DNA from: Palleronia sediminis
GTDB lineage: Bacteria > Pseudomonadota > Alphaproteobacteria > Rhodobacterales > Rhodobacteraceae
DNA: 64,000 bases
Direction of reading: 5' to 3'
Assembly: GCF_004358695.1 (NCBI RefSeq)
Contig: NZ_SNAA01000006.1
Span: forward strand, 89,480-153,479
Of the stretch, positions 1 to 7,731 are shown piece after piece. A program made the position numbers and the translations under genes. The notes beneath the pieces are model-generated. The model was not told where the DNA came from. It saw only the letters and a list, made by a program, of their open reading frames with translations, and did not search any database. The number at the start of each line of letters is the position of its first letter. Positions within the stretch are counted from its first letter, which is position 1.

Positions 1-951
1 TACATCCGCGCCGAGACCCCGGCCGATGCCATGCGCGCCGATGCGCGGATCATCGCGGGCGGCACCAACCTGCTCGACCTGATGAAACTCCAGGTCGAGA
101 CGCCTTCGACCCTGGTCGACGTGACGCGGCTGGGCATGACCGAGATCGAGCGGGCCGAGAACTCCACCCGGATCGGCGCGCTCGTCACCAACAGCGATCT
201 CGCCGCCGACCCGACGATCAGGCAGCGCTATCCGATGCTGTCGCGCGCCCTTCTGGCCGGGGCCTCGGGGCAGTTGCGCAACAAGGCGACCACCGGCGGC
301 AACCTGCTGCAACGCACGCGCTGCCCCTATTTCACCGACATCTCGCAACCCTGCAACAAGCGCGAGCCCGGTTCGGGTTGCCGCGCGCAGGGCGGCTATA
401 CCCGGCTTCACGCCATACTCGGCGCGTCCGAGCACTGCATCGCCACGCATCCCTCGGACATGGCCGTTGCGATGCGCGCCCTCGATGCACGGGTCGAGAT
501 CGAGTCGAACGACGGTGCCACCCGCATCCTGACCTTCGACGAGTTCTACAACCTGCCCGGCGACACCCCCGAGAAAGAGACGAACCTCGCACCCGGCGAG
601 CTGATCGTCGCCGTCCACCTGCCCGACCCGCCCGCGGGGCGGCAGACCTATCGCAAGGTGCGCGACCGGTCGTCCTATGCCTTTGCGCTGGTCTCGATGG
701 CCGCGGCCGTCGCCGTCGAGCAGGGGCGGATCGCCTCGGCCGCGATGGCCTTCGGCGGGGTGGCGCACCGCCCCTGGCGGTCGCCCGACGCCGAGGCGGC
801 GCTCGTGGGTCGTGAACCCTCGGCCGAGCTGTTCGACGAGGCCGCCGACATCCTGCTGGCCGATGCCCGGGGGCAGGGTGGCAACGACTTCAAGATCCCG
901 CTGACGCGCCGCGTCGTGAAAGCCGTCCTGACCGAGCTGACCGGAGCCTGA
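1..951 (+). CDS. paoB: PaoB-type FAD subunit of aldehyde oxidoreductase (5' partial)
   Basis: The frame is open from base 1, so the true start lies a few codons upstream of the window; 316 residues are visible. It is the FAD-binding medium subunit of a molybdenum aldehyde/xanthine dehydrogenase and carries electrons from the Mo/Fe-S subunits to FAD. The FAD-binding AGGTNLLDL motif is near the start. Four cysteines at about visible residues 108, 118, 127 and 146 match the extra [4Fe-4S] site that marks PaoB-type subunits, unlike the cluster-free CoxM type. The PaoA-type 2Fe-2S subunit should lie just upstream, outside the window. The stop is 2 nt before the next ATG, so translational coupling is likely. 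The physiological aldehyde cannot be told from sequence. Confidence 0.9.
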   Translation, partial: YIRAETPADAMRADARIIAGGTNLLDLMKLQVETPSTLVDVTRLGMTEIERAENSTRIGALVTNSDLAADPTIRQRYPMLSRALLAGASGQLRNKATTGGNLLQRTRCPYFTDISQPCNKREPGSGCRAQGGYTRLHAILGASEHCIATHPSDMAVAMRALDARVEIESNDGATRILTFDEFYNLPGDTPEKETNLAPGELIVAVHLPDPPAGRQTYRKVRDRSSYAFALVSMAAAVAVEQGRIASAAMAFGGVAHRPWRSPDAEAALVGREPSAELFDEAADILLADARGQGGNDFKIPLTRRVVKAVLTELTGA

Positions 952-953
952 AC

Positions 954-3128
954 ATGACCCAGCAACTCAAAATGGACGAGGTCCAGCCGCGCCTCCTGGA
1001 CGAAACCGGACAGGGCGTCCTGACCACCCCGCTCGACCGCCCCGAAGGACCGCTCAAGGTCACGGGCACCGCCCCTTACGCCGCCGAGCCGAGCTTGCCC
1101 GGCATGGCGATCGGCGTTCTCGTCGGGGCGACGATCACCCGCGGCCGCGCGCATGTCGACGCCGGGTCGCTCCGCGACATGCCGGGCGTGTTGGGGGTCT
1201 ATACCGCCGGCATGGCCCGCAACCCCGCCCAGGGCACCGCCAATGCCGCGCCGGTCCAGCCCGAGGGCTTCGTGCAGTATCACGGGCAGCCGGTCGCGGT
1301 CGTGGTGGCCGAGACCTTCGAGCAGGCGCGCGACGCGGCCATCGCGATCCGCGTGACCTACGACCCCGAACCGGGCGCCGAGGTCGATCCCGAGACCGCG
1401 TCGCATGTCGACGGGGATCCCGAGACCTTCGGCAGCTTTGACAAGGCGTTTTCCGAAGCGCCGGTGCGGATCGACGCGACCTATACCACCAAGGGCCACA
1501 GCTCGGCCGCGATGGAGCCCCACGCCGCCCTCGCCGCGTGGAAGGACGGGCGCCTGATGCTGCGCGCATCGTTGCAGATGCTGAAATACAACCGCAACGA
1601 GATCGCCGATGCCGTCGGCGTCGACCCGGACAAAGTCCGCGTGCTCGCACCCTATGTCGGCGGGGGCTTCGGCTCCAAGCTCGGGATCGCGCAGGAGGCC
1701 ATCGCCGCCGCGCTCGCCGCGCGCGAACTGGGCCGCCCGGTGCGCGTCGTGATGACCCGCCAGCAGGTGTTCGAAATGACCCTGCGCCGCACCGAGACCC
1801 GCCAGCGCATGCGGCTGGCCACGGATCGCGACGGCCATATCGTCGCGCTCGGGCACGAGGACCGCGTGTCGAACCTGCCCGACGAGGTGTTCTCCGAACC
1901 CGTAACGATGGCCACGCATTTCCTCTATGCGGGGGCGAACCGCCGCTATCACCACGAGATCGCGCGGATCAACCGCCCCGGCGCGGGCTCGGTCCGGGCG
2001 CCGGGCGAGGCGGTGGGGATGCTCGCGCTCGAATGCGCGATGGACGAACTGGCCGAGGCCGCCGGGCTCGATCCGATCGAGCTGCGCCTGCGCAACATCC
2101 CCGACGAACATCCCGAAACGGGCCAGACCTATTCGGCCCGGTCGCTGGCCGCCTGCCTGAAACGCGGCGCCGAGCGGTTCGGATGGTCCGCCCGCCGTGC
2201 GCCCGGCGAACGGCGCGAGGGCGAATGGTTCATCGGGATGGGGGTCGCGACGGCCGCGCGGACCAACAGCCTCGGGGAAAGCCAGTCCCGCGTGACGCTC
2301 AACCCCGACGGCACCGCGCTGGTCGAGACCGACATGACCGATATCGGCACCGGGACCTATGCGATCCTCGGCCAGATCGCCGCCGAGATGCTCGGCCTGC
2401 CGCGCGACAAGGTGACGGTGGCGCTGGGCGATACCGATTTCCCGCCGGCCGCTGGGTCAGGGGGGTCGTGGGGCGCGTCCTCGTCGGGGTCGTCGGTATT
2501 CCTCGGGGCCAAGGCGGTGCGGAACGCGCTGGCCGAAAAGCTGGGCTGCCCGCCGGACGAGCTGCGCCTGCAGGACGGCATCGCCACCGGCGGCAACAAG
2601 CGCAGCGCCATCGCCGATCTGCTCGACGCCCCGATCTCGGAGGTGGGCCATATCAAGCCGGGCGAAACCGCCGAAACCCACAGTTCGGCCAGCTACGGCG
2701 CGCATTTCTGCGAGGTCGCGGTGAATGCCGTGACGGGCGAGGTGCGCGTGCGCCGCGCGCTGGGCGTGATGGCGGCGGGGCGGATCCTGAACGAGAAAAC
2801 CGCCGCAAGCCAGGTACATGGGGGGATCATCTGGGGCATTGGCGCGGCTTTGACCGAAGCGCTCGAACACGAACCACGCGACGGGCGCGTGGTCAATCGC
2901 GACCTCGCCGAATACCATGTCCCGGTGAATCTCGACGTGCCGGATGTCGAGGTCGAGTTCATCGAGGAACGCGACGATCACGCCAACCCCATCCAGTCCA
3001 AGGGTATCGGAGAGCTGGGGATCTCGGGCGCCGGCGCCGCCGTGACGAACGCCATCTACAACGCCTGCGGCGTGCGGGTGCGCGACTACCCGGCGCTGCC
3101 CGACAGGATTTTCCCCCACCTGCCCTGA
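954..3128 (+). CDS. paoC: PaoC-type molybdopterin-binding subunit of aldehyde oxidoreductase
   Basis: 724 residues, close to the roughly 730 of E. coli PaoC. This is the large catalytic subunit, holding the Mo cofactor (in PaoABC, molybdopterin cytosine dinucleotide). The glycine-rich GGGFGSKLG cofactor loop is near residue 237. The catalytic Glu of the xanthine oxidase family sits in GIGELG at about residue 687. There is no signal peptide or Tat motif, whereas E. coli PaoABC is periplasmic and exported through a Tat signal on its small subunit. A xanthine dehydrogenase is less likely because of the PaoB-style partner with its extra cysteines. GC-rich hairpins follow the stop. Confidence 0.9.
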   Translation: MTQQLKMDEVQPRLLDETGQGVLTTPLDRPEGPLKVTGTAPYAAEPSLPGMAIGVLVGATITRGRAHVDAGSLRDMPGVLGVYTAGMARNPAQGTANAAPVQPEGFVQYHGQPVAVVVAETFEQARDAAIAIRVTYDPEPGAEVDPETASHVDGDPETFGSFDKAFSEAPVRIDATYTTKGHSSAAMEPHAALAAWKDGRLMLRASLQMLKYNRNEIADAVGVDPDKVRVLAPYVGGGFGSKLGIAQEAIAAALAARELGRPVRVVMTRQQVFEMTLRRTETRQRMRLATDRDGHIVALGHEDRVSNLPDEVFSEPVTMATHFLYAGANRRYHHEIARINRPGAGSVRAPGEAVGMLALECAMDELAEAAGLDPIELRLRNIPDEHPETGQTYSARSLAACLKRGAERFGWSARRAPGERREGEWFIGMGVATAARTNSLGESQSRVTLNPDGTALVETDMTDIGTGTYAILGQIAAEMLGLPRDKVTVALGDTDFPPAAGSGGSWGASSSGSSVFLGAKAVRNALAEKLGCPPDELRLQDGIATGGNKRSAIADLLDAPISEVGHIKPGETAETHSSASYGAHFCEVAVNAVTGEVRVRRALGVMAAGRILNEKTAASQVHGGIIWGIGAALTEALEHEPRDGRVVNRDLAEYHVPVNLDVPDVEVEFIEERDDHANPIQSKGIGELGISGAGAAVTNAIYNACGVRVRDYPALPDRIFPHLP

Positions 3129-3140
3129 GCACGCGCGGCA

Positions 3141-3176
3141 GGGGGCTCTGCCCCCGACGGCCCCGGCGGGGCCGTC
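3141..3176 (+). terminator. Tandem GC-rich hairpins after paoC
   Basis: Two back-to-back hairpins follow the paoC stop: GGGGG-ctctg-CCCCC, then GACGGCCCC-ggc-GGGGCCGTC with a 9-bp perfect stem. No T-run follows directly, so termination may be Rho-assisted, or these may be part of the intergenic repeat next to them. Confidence 0.45.
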
Positions 3177-3204
3177 TCCCCCGGGATATTTTCCCGGAGG
3201 AAAA
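3175..3204 (+). repeat. Short intergenic repeat, forward copy
   Basis: This 30-nt segment has a CCCCCGGGATATTTT core followed by CCCGGAGGAAAA. It matches, in inverted orientation, the segment at 3332-3362 with only a few differences. It contains its own small hairpin (CCGGGA/TCCCGG). From memory, such GGATATTT-core elements are common between genes in Rhodobacterales genomes. Confidence 0.6.
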
Positions 3205-3336
3205 GGCCCACGTAACGATTCGCTAACGGATCGGTGTCATTCAGGGGGCACGGTACAGGCGGGGACGCCGATGACCGTGGAGGGAAACGCCTGTTTCCGG
3301 GGCGGGCCGGTCGCCGGTCCGCCCCATTCGTTTTTT
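3205..3336 (+). ncRNA. Candidate small RNA ending in an intrinsic terminator
   Basis: This intergenic stretch has no convincing ORF but shows RNA-like structure on the plus strand: a small hairpin GGAAAC-gcct-GTTTCC (about 3284-3299), then a strong GC hairpin and a six-T run. It lies between two inverted repeat copies and is transcribed opposite to hemW. No known RNA family is recognised. It could instead be only the paoC read-through terminator. Confidence 0.3.
3299..3336 (+). terminator. Intrinsic terminator
   Basis: GGGGCGGGCCGG-tcg-CCGGTCCGCCCC forms a near-perfect 12-bp stem, followed after a short spacer by TTTTTT. This is the clearest Rho-independent terminator in the window. It ends plus-strand transcription coming from paoBC or from the candidate small RNA. 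Confidence 0.7.
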
Positions 3337-3362
3337 CTCCGGCCAAATATCCTCGGGGGGAG
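3332..3362 (-). repeat. Short intergenic repeat, inverted copy
   Basis: The reverse complement reads CCCCCCGAGGATATTTGG then CCGGAGAAAAA, matching the forward copy at 3175-3204. The two copies flank the terminator and the candidate small RNA. Confidence 0.6.
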
Positions 3363-3403
3363 GCGCGCGGCACGCGCGGCCGGGGGGCAGACAGCCCCCC
3401 GTC

Positions 3404-4546
3404 TCAGGCCAGCAGCTCGCGCAGAACCGCGTTCAGCAGCGGCCGGCCCGCCGCGGTGACGCGCAGGCGGTCTTCGTCCGGCGCGACGAGACCGAGATCG
3501 ACCAGGCGCGCGGCTGCGGCCCGGATGCCGGGCAGGGCGTCCAGCGCATCCCACGGCACGCCATCGGCAATGCGCAGCCCCATCATCACCCGCTCGGTCG
3601 CGACGTCACGGGCGGTGAGCGTCTCTTGCGTGTCGGGGGCCTCGCCGCGTGTGACGCGGGCCAGCCAGTCGCCGGGGGCCGATACCGCCTCGGTGGCGAT
3701 GCGGCGGCCGTCGATCTCGAGCCGGCCGTGCGCGCCCGGCCCGATCCCGGCATAGGTTCCGCCCGACCAGTAGACGAGGTTGTGCCGCGATTCCGCGCCG
3801 GGGCGCGCATGGTTCGACACCTCGTAGGCCGGCAGCCCCGCCGCGGCGGTCATGTGTTGCGTGATCTCGTAGAGATCGGCGCCGCGATCCTCGTCGGGCA
3901 GCCCGCGCAGCCCGCCGCGGGCAAAGCGTTCGCCGAAGGCGGTGCCGGGCTCGATGGTGAGCTGGTAGAGCGACAGGTGATCGGCGGCCATGGCCAGCGC
4001 CTCGGCCAGTTCGGCCCGCCAGGCGGCCGGGTCCTGGTCCTGCCGCGCATAGATCAGGTCGAAGCTCACCCGCTCGAAGGTCGCGCGCGCCACGTCGAAG
4101 GCCGCGCGTGCCTCGGCCACGCTGTGCAGCCGACCGAGCCGCGCGAGATCGGCATCGTTCAGCGCCTGTATCCCCATCGACACGCGGTTCACCCCCGCGT
4201 CGCGATAGCCGCGGAAACGTCCCGCCTCGACCGAGGTCGGATTGGCCTCGAGCGTGATCTCGACATCGTTGCCCATGGGCCAAGCGGCGCGGATGGCGTC
4301 GATCGTCGCGGCGACGGTTTCGGGCTCCATCAGCGAAGGCGTGCCGCCCCCGAAAAAGATCGAACGCACGACCCGCCCCGGCATCAGCCGGCCGTGGCGT
4401 GCGATCTCGGACGCGAAGGCGGCGCGCCACCTGGATTGGTCGACCCTTGCCGCGACATGACTGTTTAAGTCGCAATAGGGGCATTTCGCCTGGCAGAACG
4501 GCCAATGGACGTAGATGCCGAAACCCGGTTGGGTCAAGCGAAGCAC
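3404..4546 (-). CDS. hemW: Radical SAM heme chaperone HemW
   Basis: 380 residues. The radical-SAM cysteines C18, C22 and C25 lie in WPFCQAKCPYC, the CxxxCxxC pattern with the HxPFC context of HemW/HemN-like proteins, and a GGGTPS motif follows near residue 65. HemW is thought to insert heme into client proteins; older annotations call it oxygen-independent coproporphyrinogen oxidase, but true HemN has additional N-terminal residues missing here. The start is GTG at 4546, within the 3' end of rdgB (13-nt overlap), so it is the third gene of an rph-rdgB-hemW operon. Confidence 0.9.
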   Translation of the reverse strand: MLRLTQPGFGIYVHWPFCQAKCPYCDLNSHVAARVDQSRWRAAFASEIARHGRLMPGRVVRSIFFGGGTPSLMEPETVAATIDAIRAAWPMGNDVEITLEANPTSVEAGRFRGYRDAGVNRVSMGIQALNDADLARLGRLHSVAEARAAFDVARATFERVSFDLIYARQDQDPAAWRAELAEALAMAADHLSLYQLTIEPGTAFGERFARGGLRGLPDEDRGADLYEITQHMTAAAGLPAYEVSNHARPGAESRHNLVYWSGGTYAGIGPGAHGRLEIDGRRIATEAVSAPGDWLARVTRGEAPDTQETLTARDVATERVMMGLRIADGVPWDALDALPGIRAAAARLVDLGLVAPDEDRLRVTAAGRPLLNAVLRELLA

Positions 4547-5145
4547 CCGGCCACCAGGCGGGCGAAGGCGTCGGCGCGGTGCGAGATGCGGTTCTTGGCC
4601 CAGCGGTCCATCTCGCCAAAGGTCACGTCATGGCCGTTGGGCTGAAAGATCGGGTCGTAGCCATGGCCCTGCTCGCCGCGCATCGGCCAGACGATCCGGC
4701 CCTCCATCGTGCCGGGGAACACCTCGTCATGGCCATCGGGCCACGCCAGCACCAGCGTGCAGCAGAACTTCGCCCGCCACGGCTCCGGCGCGCCCGAGGC
4801 GCGCAGTTCGTCATGGGCGCGCGTCATGGCCATGGTGAAATCGCGGCCCTCGGGCGTCTCGGCCCAGTCGGCGGTATGGATGCCGGGACGGCCGCCCAGC
4901 GCGGCGATCTCGATCCCCGAATCGTCGGCCAGCGCCGGGAGCCCGGTGGCGCGCGTCGCCGCATGGGCCTTGATCCGCGCGTTCTCGACAAAGCTCGTGC
5001 CATCCTCGACCGGTTCGGGCAGGCCATGGTCGGCATTCGAGCTGAGCGTGACGCCATAGGGCGCCAGCAGGTCCGCGATCTCTTCGAGCTTGCCGCGGTT
5101 GTGGGTCGCGACGACCAGCTCGCGCCCCTCGAAGCGGCGGGTCAT
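4534..5145 (-). CDS. rdgB: Non-canonical purine NTP pyrophosphatase (RdgB/HAM1)
   Basis: 203 residues. It hydrolyses dITP, ITP and XTP to the monophosphate plus pyrophosphate, keeping deaminated purines out of DNA and RNA. The N-terminal [10 protein letters not shown] signature, the catalytic/metal DDSG at 74-77 and GHGYDPIF near the C-terminus are present. The open frame runs much further upstream; the start was set at ATG 5145 because this begins the family's conserved N-terminus and overlaps the rph stop as ATGA. Length is normal for the family. Confidence 0.93.
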   Translation of the reverse strand: MTRRFEGRELVVATHNRGKLEEIADLLAPYGVTLSSNADHGLPEPVEDGTSFVENARIKAHAATRATGLPALADDSGIEIAALGGRPGIHTADWAETPEGRDFTMAMTRAHDELRASGAPEPWRAKFCCTLVLAWPDGHDEVFPGTMEGRIVWPMRGEQGHGYDPIFQPNGHDVTFGEMDRWAKNRISHRADAFARLVAGCFA

Positions 5146-5852
5146 GCGACCGCGGCTTTCTGCGCCTCGACCAGCGCGGCGCATCCGGCCTCGGCGAGGT
5201 CGAGCAGCCCCGACATCTGGTCGCGCGTGAAGGTCGCGCCCTCGGCCGACATCTGCACCTCGATCAGGCGGCCGCTGCCGGTCATCACGAAATTGCCGTC
5301 GACCCCGGCCTCGCTGTCCTCGGGATAGTCGAGATCGAGCACCATCTGCCCGGCATAGACCCCGCAAGAGACCGCCGCGACGTGATCGGTCAGCGGGTCG
5401 GTGGTGATCGCCCCGGACGCCATCAGCTTTTGCACGGCGAGCTTGAGCGCGACCCAGCCGCCCGCGATCGAGGCGCAGCGGGTTCCGCCATCGGCCTGGA
5501 TCACGTCGCAATCGATGACGATCTGGCGTTCGCCCAGCGCGTTGCGGTCGATGGCGGCACGCAGGCTGCGGCCGATCAGGCGCTGGATCTCCTGCGTGCG
5601 CCCCGACTGGCCGTTCTTGGCCTCGCGCCGGCCGCGCGTATGGGTGGCGCGCGGCAGCATCCCGTATTCGGCCGTCACCCAGCCCAGGCCGGTGTTGCGG
5701 ATGAACGGGGGCACGCGATCCTCGATCGACGCGGTGCACAGGACATGGGTGTCGCCGACCCGGATCATGCAGGACCCCTCGGCATGGCGGGTGACGCCCG
5801 TTTCGATTGAAATCGGGCGCATTTCGCTTAGGTCTCTACCGGACGGGCGCAT
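5142..5852 (-). CDS. rph: Ribonuclease PH
   Basis: 236 residues. This phosphorolytic 3'-5' exoribonuclease trims tRNA 3' ends. The start at 5852 gives the typical MRPSGR N-terminus; the frame is open upstream but that extension is not family-like. The conserved [15 protein letters not shown] segment and the GGTRCAS phosphate-binding region are intact. It is the first gene of the rph-rdgB-hemW operon and is divergent from hrcA, with both promoters in the roughly 75-bp gap. Confidence 0.94.
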   Translation of the reverse strand: MRPSGRDLSEMRPISIETGVTRHAEGSCMIRVGDTHVLCTASIEDRVPPFIRNTGLGWVTAEYGMLPRATHTRGRREAKNGQSGRTQEIQRLIGRSLRAAIDRNALGERQIVIDCDVIQADGGTRCASIAGGWVALKLAVQKLMASGAITTDPLTDHVAAVSCGVYAGQMVLDLDYPEDSEAGVDGNFVMTGSGRLIEVQMSAEGATFTRDQMSGLLDLAEAGCAALVEAQKAAVA

Positions 5853-5926
5853 GGGAACTCCTGCTGATGACGGGTCCTGATATGCGCCTGCACAAGATGG
5901 GTGCAACCCCGGCAGCATTCGGAGCC

Positions 5927-7015
5927 ATGACAGAAAAACCCGCGCCCGGCCCGCGCCAGACCATACTCGACGAGATGAACGACCGGACGCGCGAGGTGTT
6001 TCGCCGCGTGGTCGAAGGCTATCTCGACACCGGCGGGCCCGTGGGGTCGCGCAGCCTGACCCGCACGATGAGCGAAAAGGTCAGCGCGGCCACGGTGCGC
6101 AACGTGATGTCCGATCTCGAATACCTCGGGCTTCTGGATTCGCCGCATGTCTCGGCCGGGCGCATCCCGACCGAGCTGGGTCTGCGGATGTTCGTCGACG
6201 GCCTGCTCGAGGTCGGAGAGCTGGGCGAGGAGGATCGCGCGCGGCTCGACGAGACGCTGGGCAGCAATTCCGGGCGCGACACTGGGGCGTTGCTGGACCG
6301 GATCGGGTCGGCGCTGTCGGGCGTGACCGAAGGGGCGAGCCTCGTGCTCGCGCCCAAGCACGAGGCGCCGATCAAGCATATCGACTTTGTCGCGCTGGGC
6401 CCCGACCGCGCCCTGACGGTGCTGGTCTTTGCCGACGGGCATGTCGAGAACCGCCTGTTCACGCCGCCGCTGGGCCAGACGCCGTCATCGTTGCGCGAGG
6501 CCGCGAATTTCCTCAACGCCATGGCCGAGGGCAAGACGCTGCGCGAGCTTCGCGCGCGGCTCGAACAGGAGATCGCCAGGAATCGCCGGCATCTCGACGA
6601 TCTCGCCGCCGCGCTGGTCGAAAGCGGGCTGGCGGTCTGGGACGGGCCCGAGAACGGCCCCGAGCGGCTGATCGTGCGCGGCCGCTCGAAACTGCTGGGC
6701 GGCGGCACGGCGGCCGAGGAGGATCTCGAGCGGATCCGGTCGCTTTTCGACGACCTCGAACGCAAGCGCGATATCGCCGAGTTCCTCGAGCTTGCCGAGG
6801 ACGGGCAGGGGGTGCGGATCTTCATCGGATCCGAGAACAAGCTTTTCTCACTTTCGGGTTCATCTTTGGTGGTCTCACCATATATGAACGCGGACCGGAA
6901 GATCGTGGGCGCCGTCGGCGTCATCGGTCCGACGCGACTGAATTACGGACGGATCGTTCCGATCGTTGACTACACGGCACAACTGGTCGGACGCCTGTTG
7001 TCCGACCAAGCCTAG
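5927..7015 (+). CDS. hrcA: Heat-inducible transcription repressor HrcA
   Basis: 362 residues from the ATG at 5927; other in-frame starts exist at 5882 and 5897. HrcA represses heat-shock operons by binding CIRCE elements. The N-terminal winged helix ([17 protein letters not shown], then VGSRSLTR) and the [17 protein letters not shown] linker are typical, and the C-terminal HrcA domain is complete. It lies 11 bp before grpE, the standard hrcA-grpE operon. No CIRCE inverted repeat was found upstream, so autoregulation is not evident here. Confidence 0.92.
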   Translation: MTEKPAPGPRQTILDEMNDRTREVFRRVVEGYLDTGGPVGSRSLTRTMSEKVSAATVRNVMSDLEYLGLLDSPHVSAGRIPTELGLRMFVDGLLEVGELGEEDRARLDETLGSNSGRDTGALLDRIGSALSGVTEGASLVLAPKHEAPIKHIDFVALGPDRALTVLVFADGHVENRLFTPPLGQTPSSLREAANFLNAMAEGKTLRELRARLEQEIARNRRHLDDLAAALVESGLAVWDGPENGPERLIVRGRSKLLGGGTAAEEDLERIRSLFDDLERKRDIAEFLELAEDGQGVRIFIGSENKLFSLSGSSLVVSPYMNADRKIVGAVGVIGPTRLNYGRIVPIVDYTAQLVGRLLSDQA

Positions 7016-7026
7016 GATGAGCGTGC

Positions 7027-7689
7027 ATGGCAAAAGAAACCGACAGCGATATCGAGGCGGCCATCGAGGAGATGCTGAAAGGCGACCGCGAGGATCTTGG
7101 AGCCTCGGAGGCGAACAAGGTCCGGCGCAAGGCCCGGCCGCAGCAGGACGATGAGCAGATCGACATCAACGCCCCCGATGCGGGCGAGGAACCCCCCGTC
7201 GTCGGAGAGGATGACGGCATCGCCGCCGAGATGGAGGCGTTGAGGGCCGAGAACGAGGAACTCAAGGACCGCTTCGTGCGCGCGCTGGCCGATGCCGAGA
7301 ATTCGCGCAAGCGGGCCGAGCGCGAGCGCCGCGAGGCCGAGAGCTATGGCGGCTCCAAGCTGTCGCGCGACATGCTGTCGGTCTTCGACAACCTGCAACG
7401 CGCCGTCGATGCCATCCCGGCCGAATCGCGCGAGCAGAACGCCGCGCTGATCGAGGGGCTGGAGCTGACGATGCGCGAATTGCTGGCCGTCTTCGGGCGG
7501 CACGGCATCAAGCGGATCACGCCCGAGATCGGGGACCGCTTCGACCCCAAGATGCACGAGGCCATGTTCGAGGCGCCGGTGCCGGACTCCAAGGCGGGGG
7601 ATATCATCCAGGTCATGAGCGAAGGGTTCATGCTGCATGACAGGCTGCTGCGCGCCGCGCAGGTCGGTGTCAGCTCCACCCCCAAGTGA
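7027..7689 (+). CDS. grpE: Nucleotide exchange factor GrpE
   Basis: 220 residues. It releases ADP from DnaK. It has an acidic low-complexity N-terminus, a long coiled coil (about 60-110: EMEALRAENEELKDRFVRAL, then a charged stretch) and the C-terminal beta domain ending in VMSEGFMLHDRLLRAAQVGV, the GrpE signature. It is co-transcribed with hrcA. dnaK/dnaJ are not in the window. Confidence 0.95.
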   Translation: MAKETDSDIEAAIEEMLKGDREDLGASEANKVRRKARPQQDDEQIDINAPDAGEEPPVVGEDDGIAAEMEALRAENEELKDRFVRALADAENSRKRAERERREAESYGGSKLSRDMLSVFDNLQRAVDAIPAESREQNAALIEGLELTMRELLAVFGRHGIKRITPEIGDRFDPKMHEAMFEAPVPDSKAGDIIQVMSEGFMLHDRLLRAAQVGVSSTPK

Positions 7690-7694
7690 TCGGC

Positions 7695-7729
7695 GGCGCC
7701 GCGGCGGCCCGACACGGCCCCGCGGCGCC
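7695..7729. terminator. Hairpin between convergent grpE and mutS
   Basis: A perfect 10-bp stem GGCGCCGCGG / CCGCGGCGCC with a 15-nt loop fills the 42-bp gap between the converging stops. There is no T-run on either side; it probably works as a bidirectional, Rho-aided terminator. Confidence 0.5.
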
Positions 7730-7731
7730 CG

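Noticed and set aside
675-2111. 478-codon minus-strand open frame
   Set aside because: Antisense to paoB/paoC, no recognisable domain.
5853-5926. CIRCE element before hrcA
   Set aside because: No TTAGCACTC-N9-GAGTGCTAA-like repeat is present in the rph-hrcA gap.
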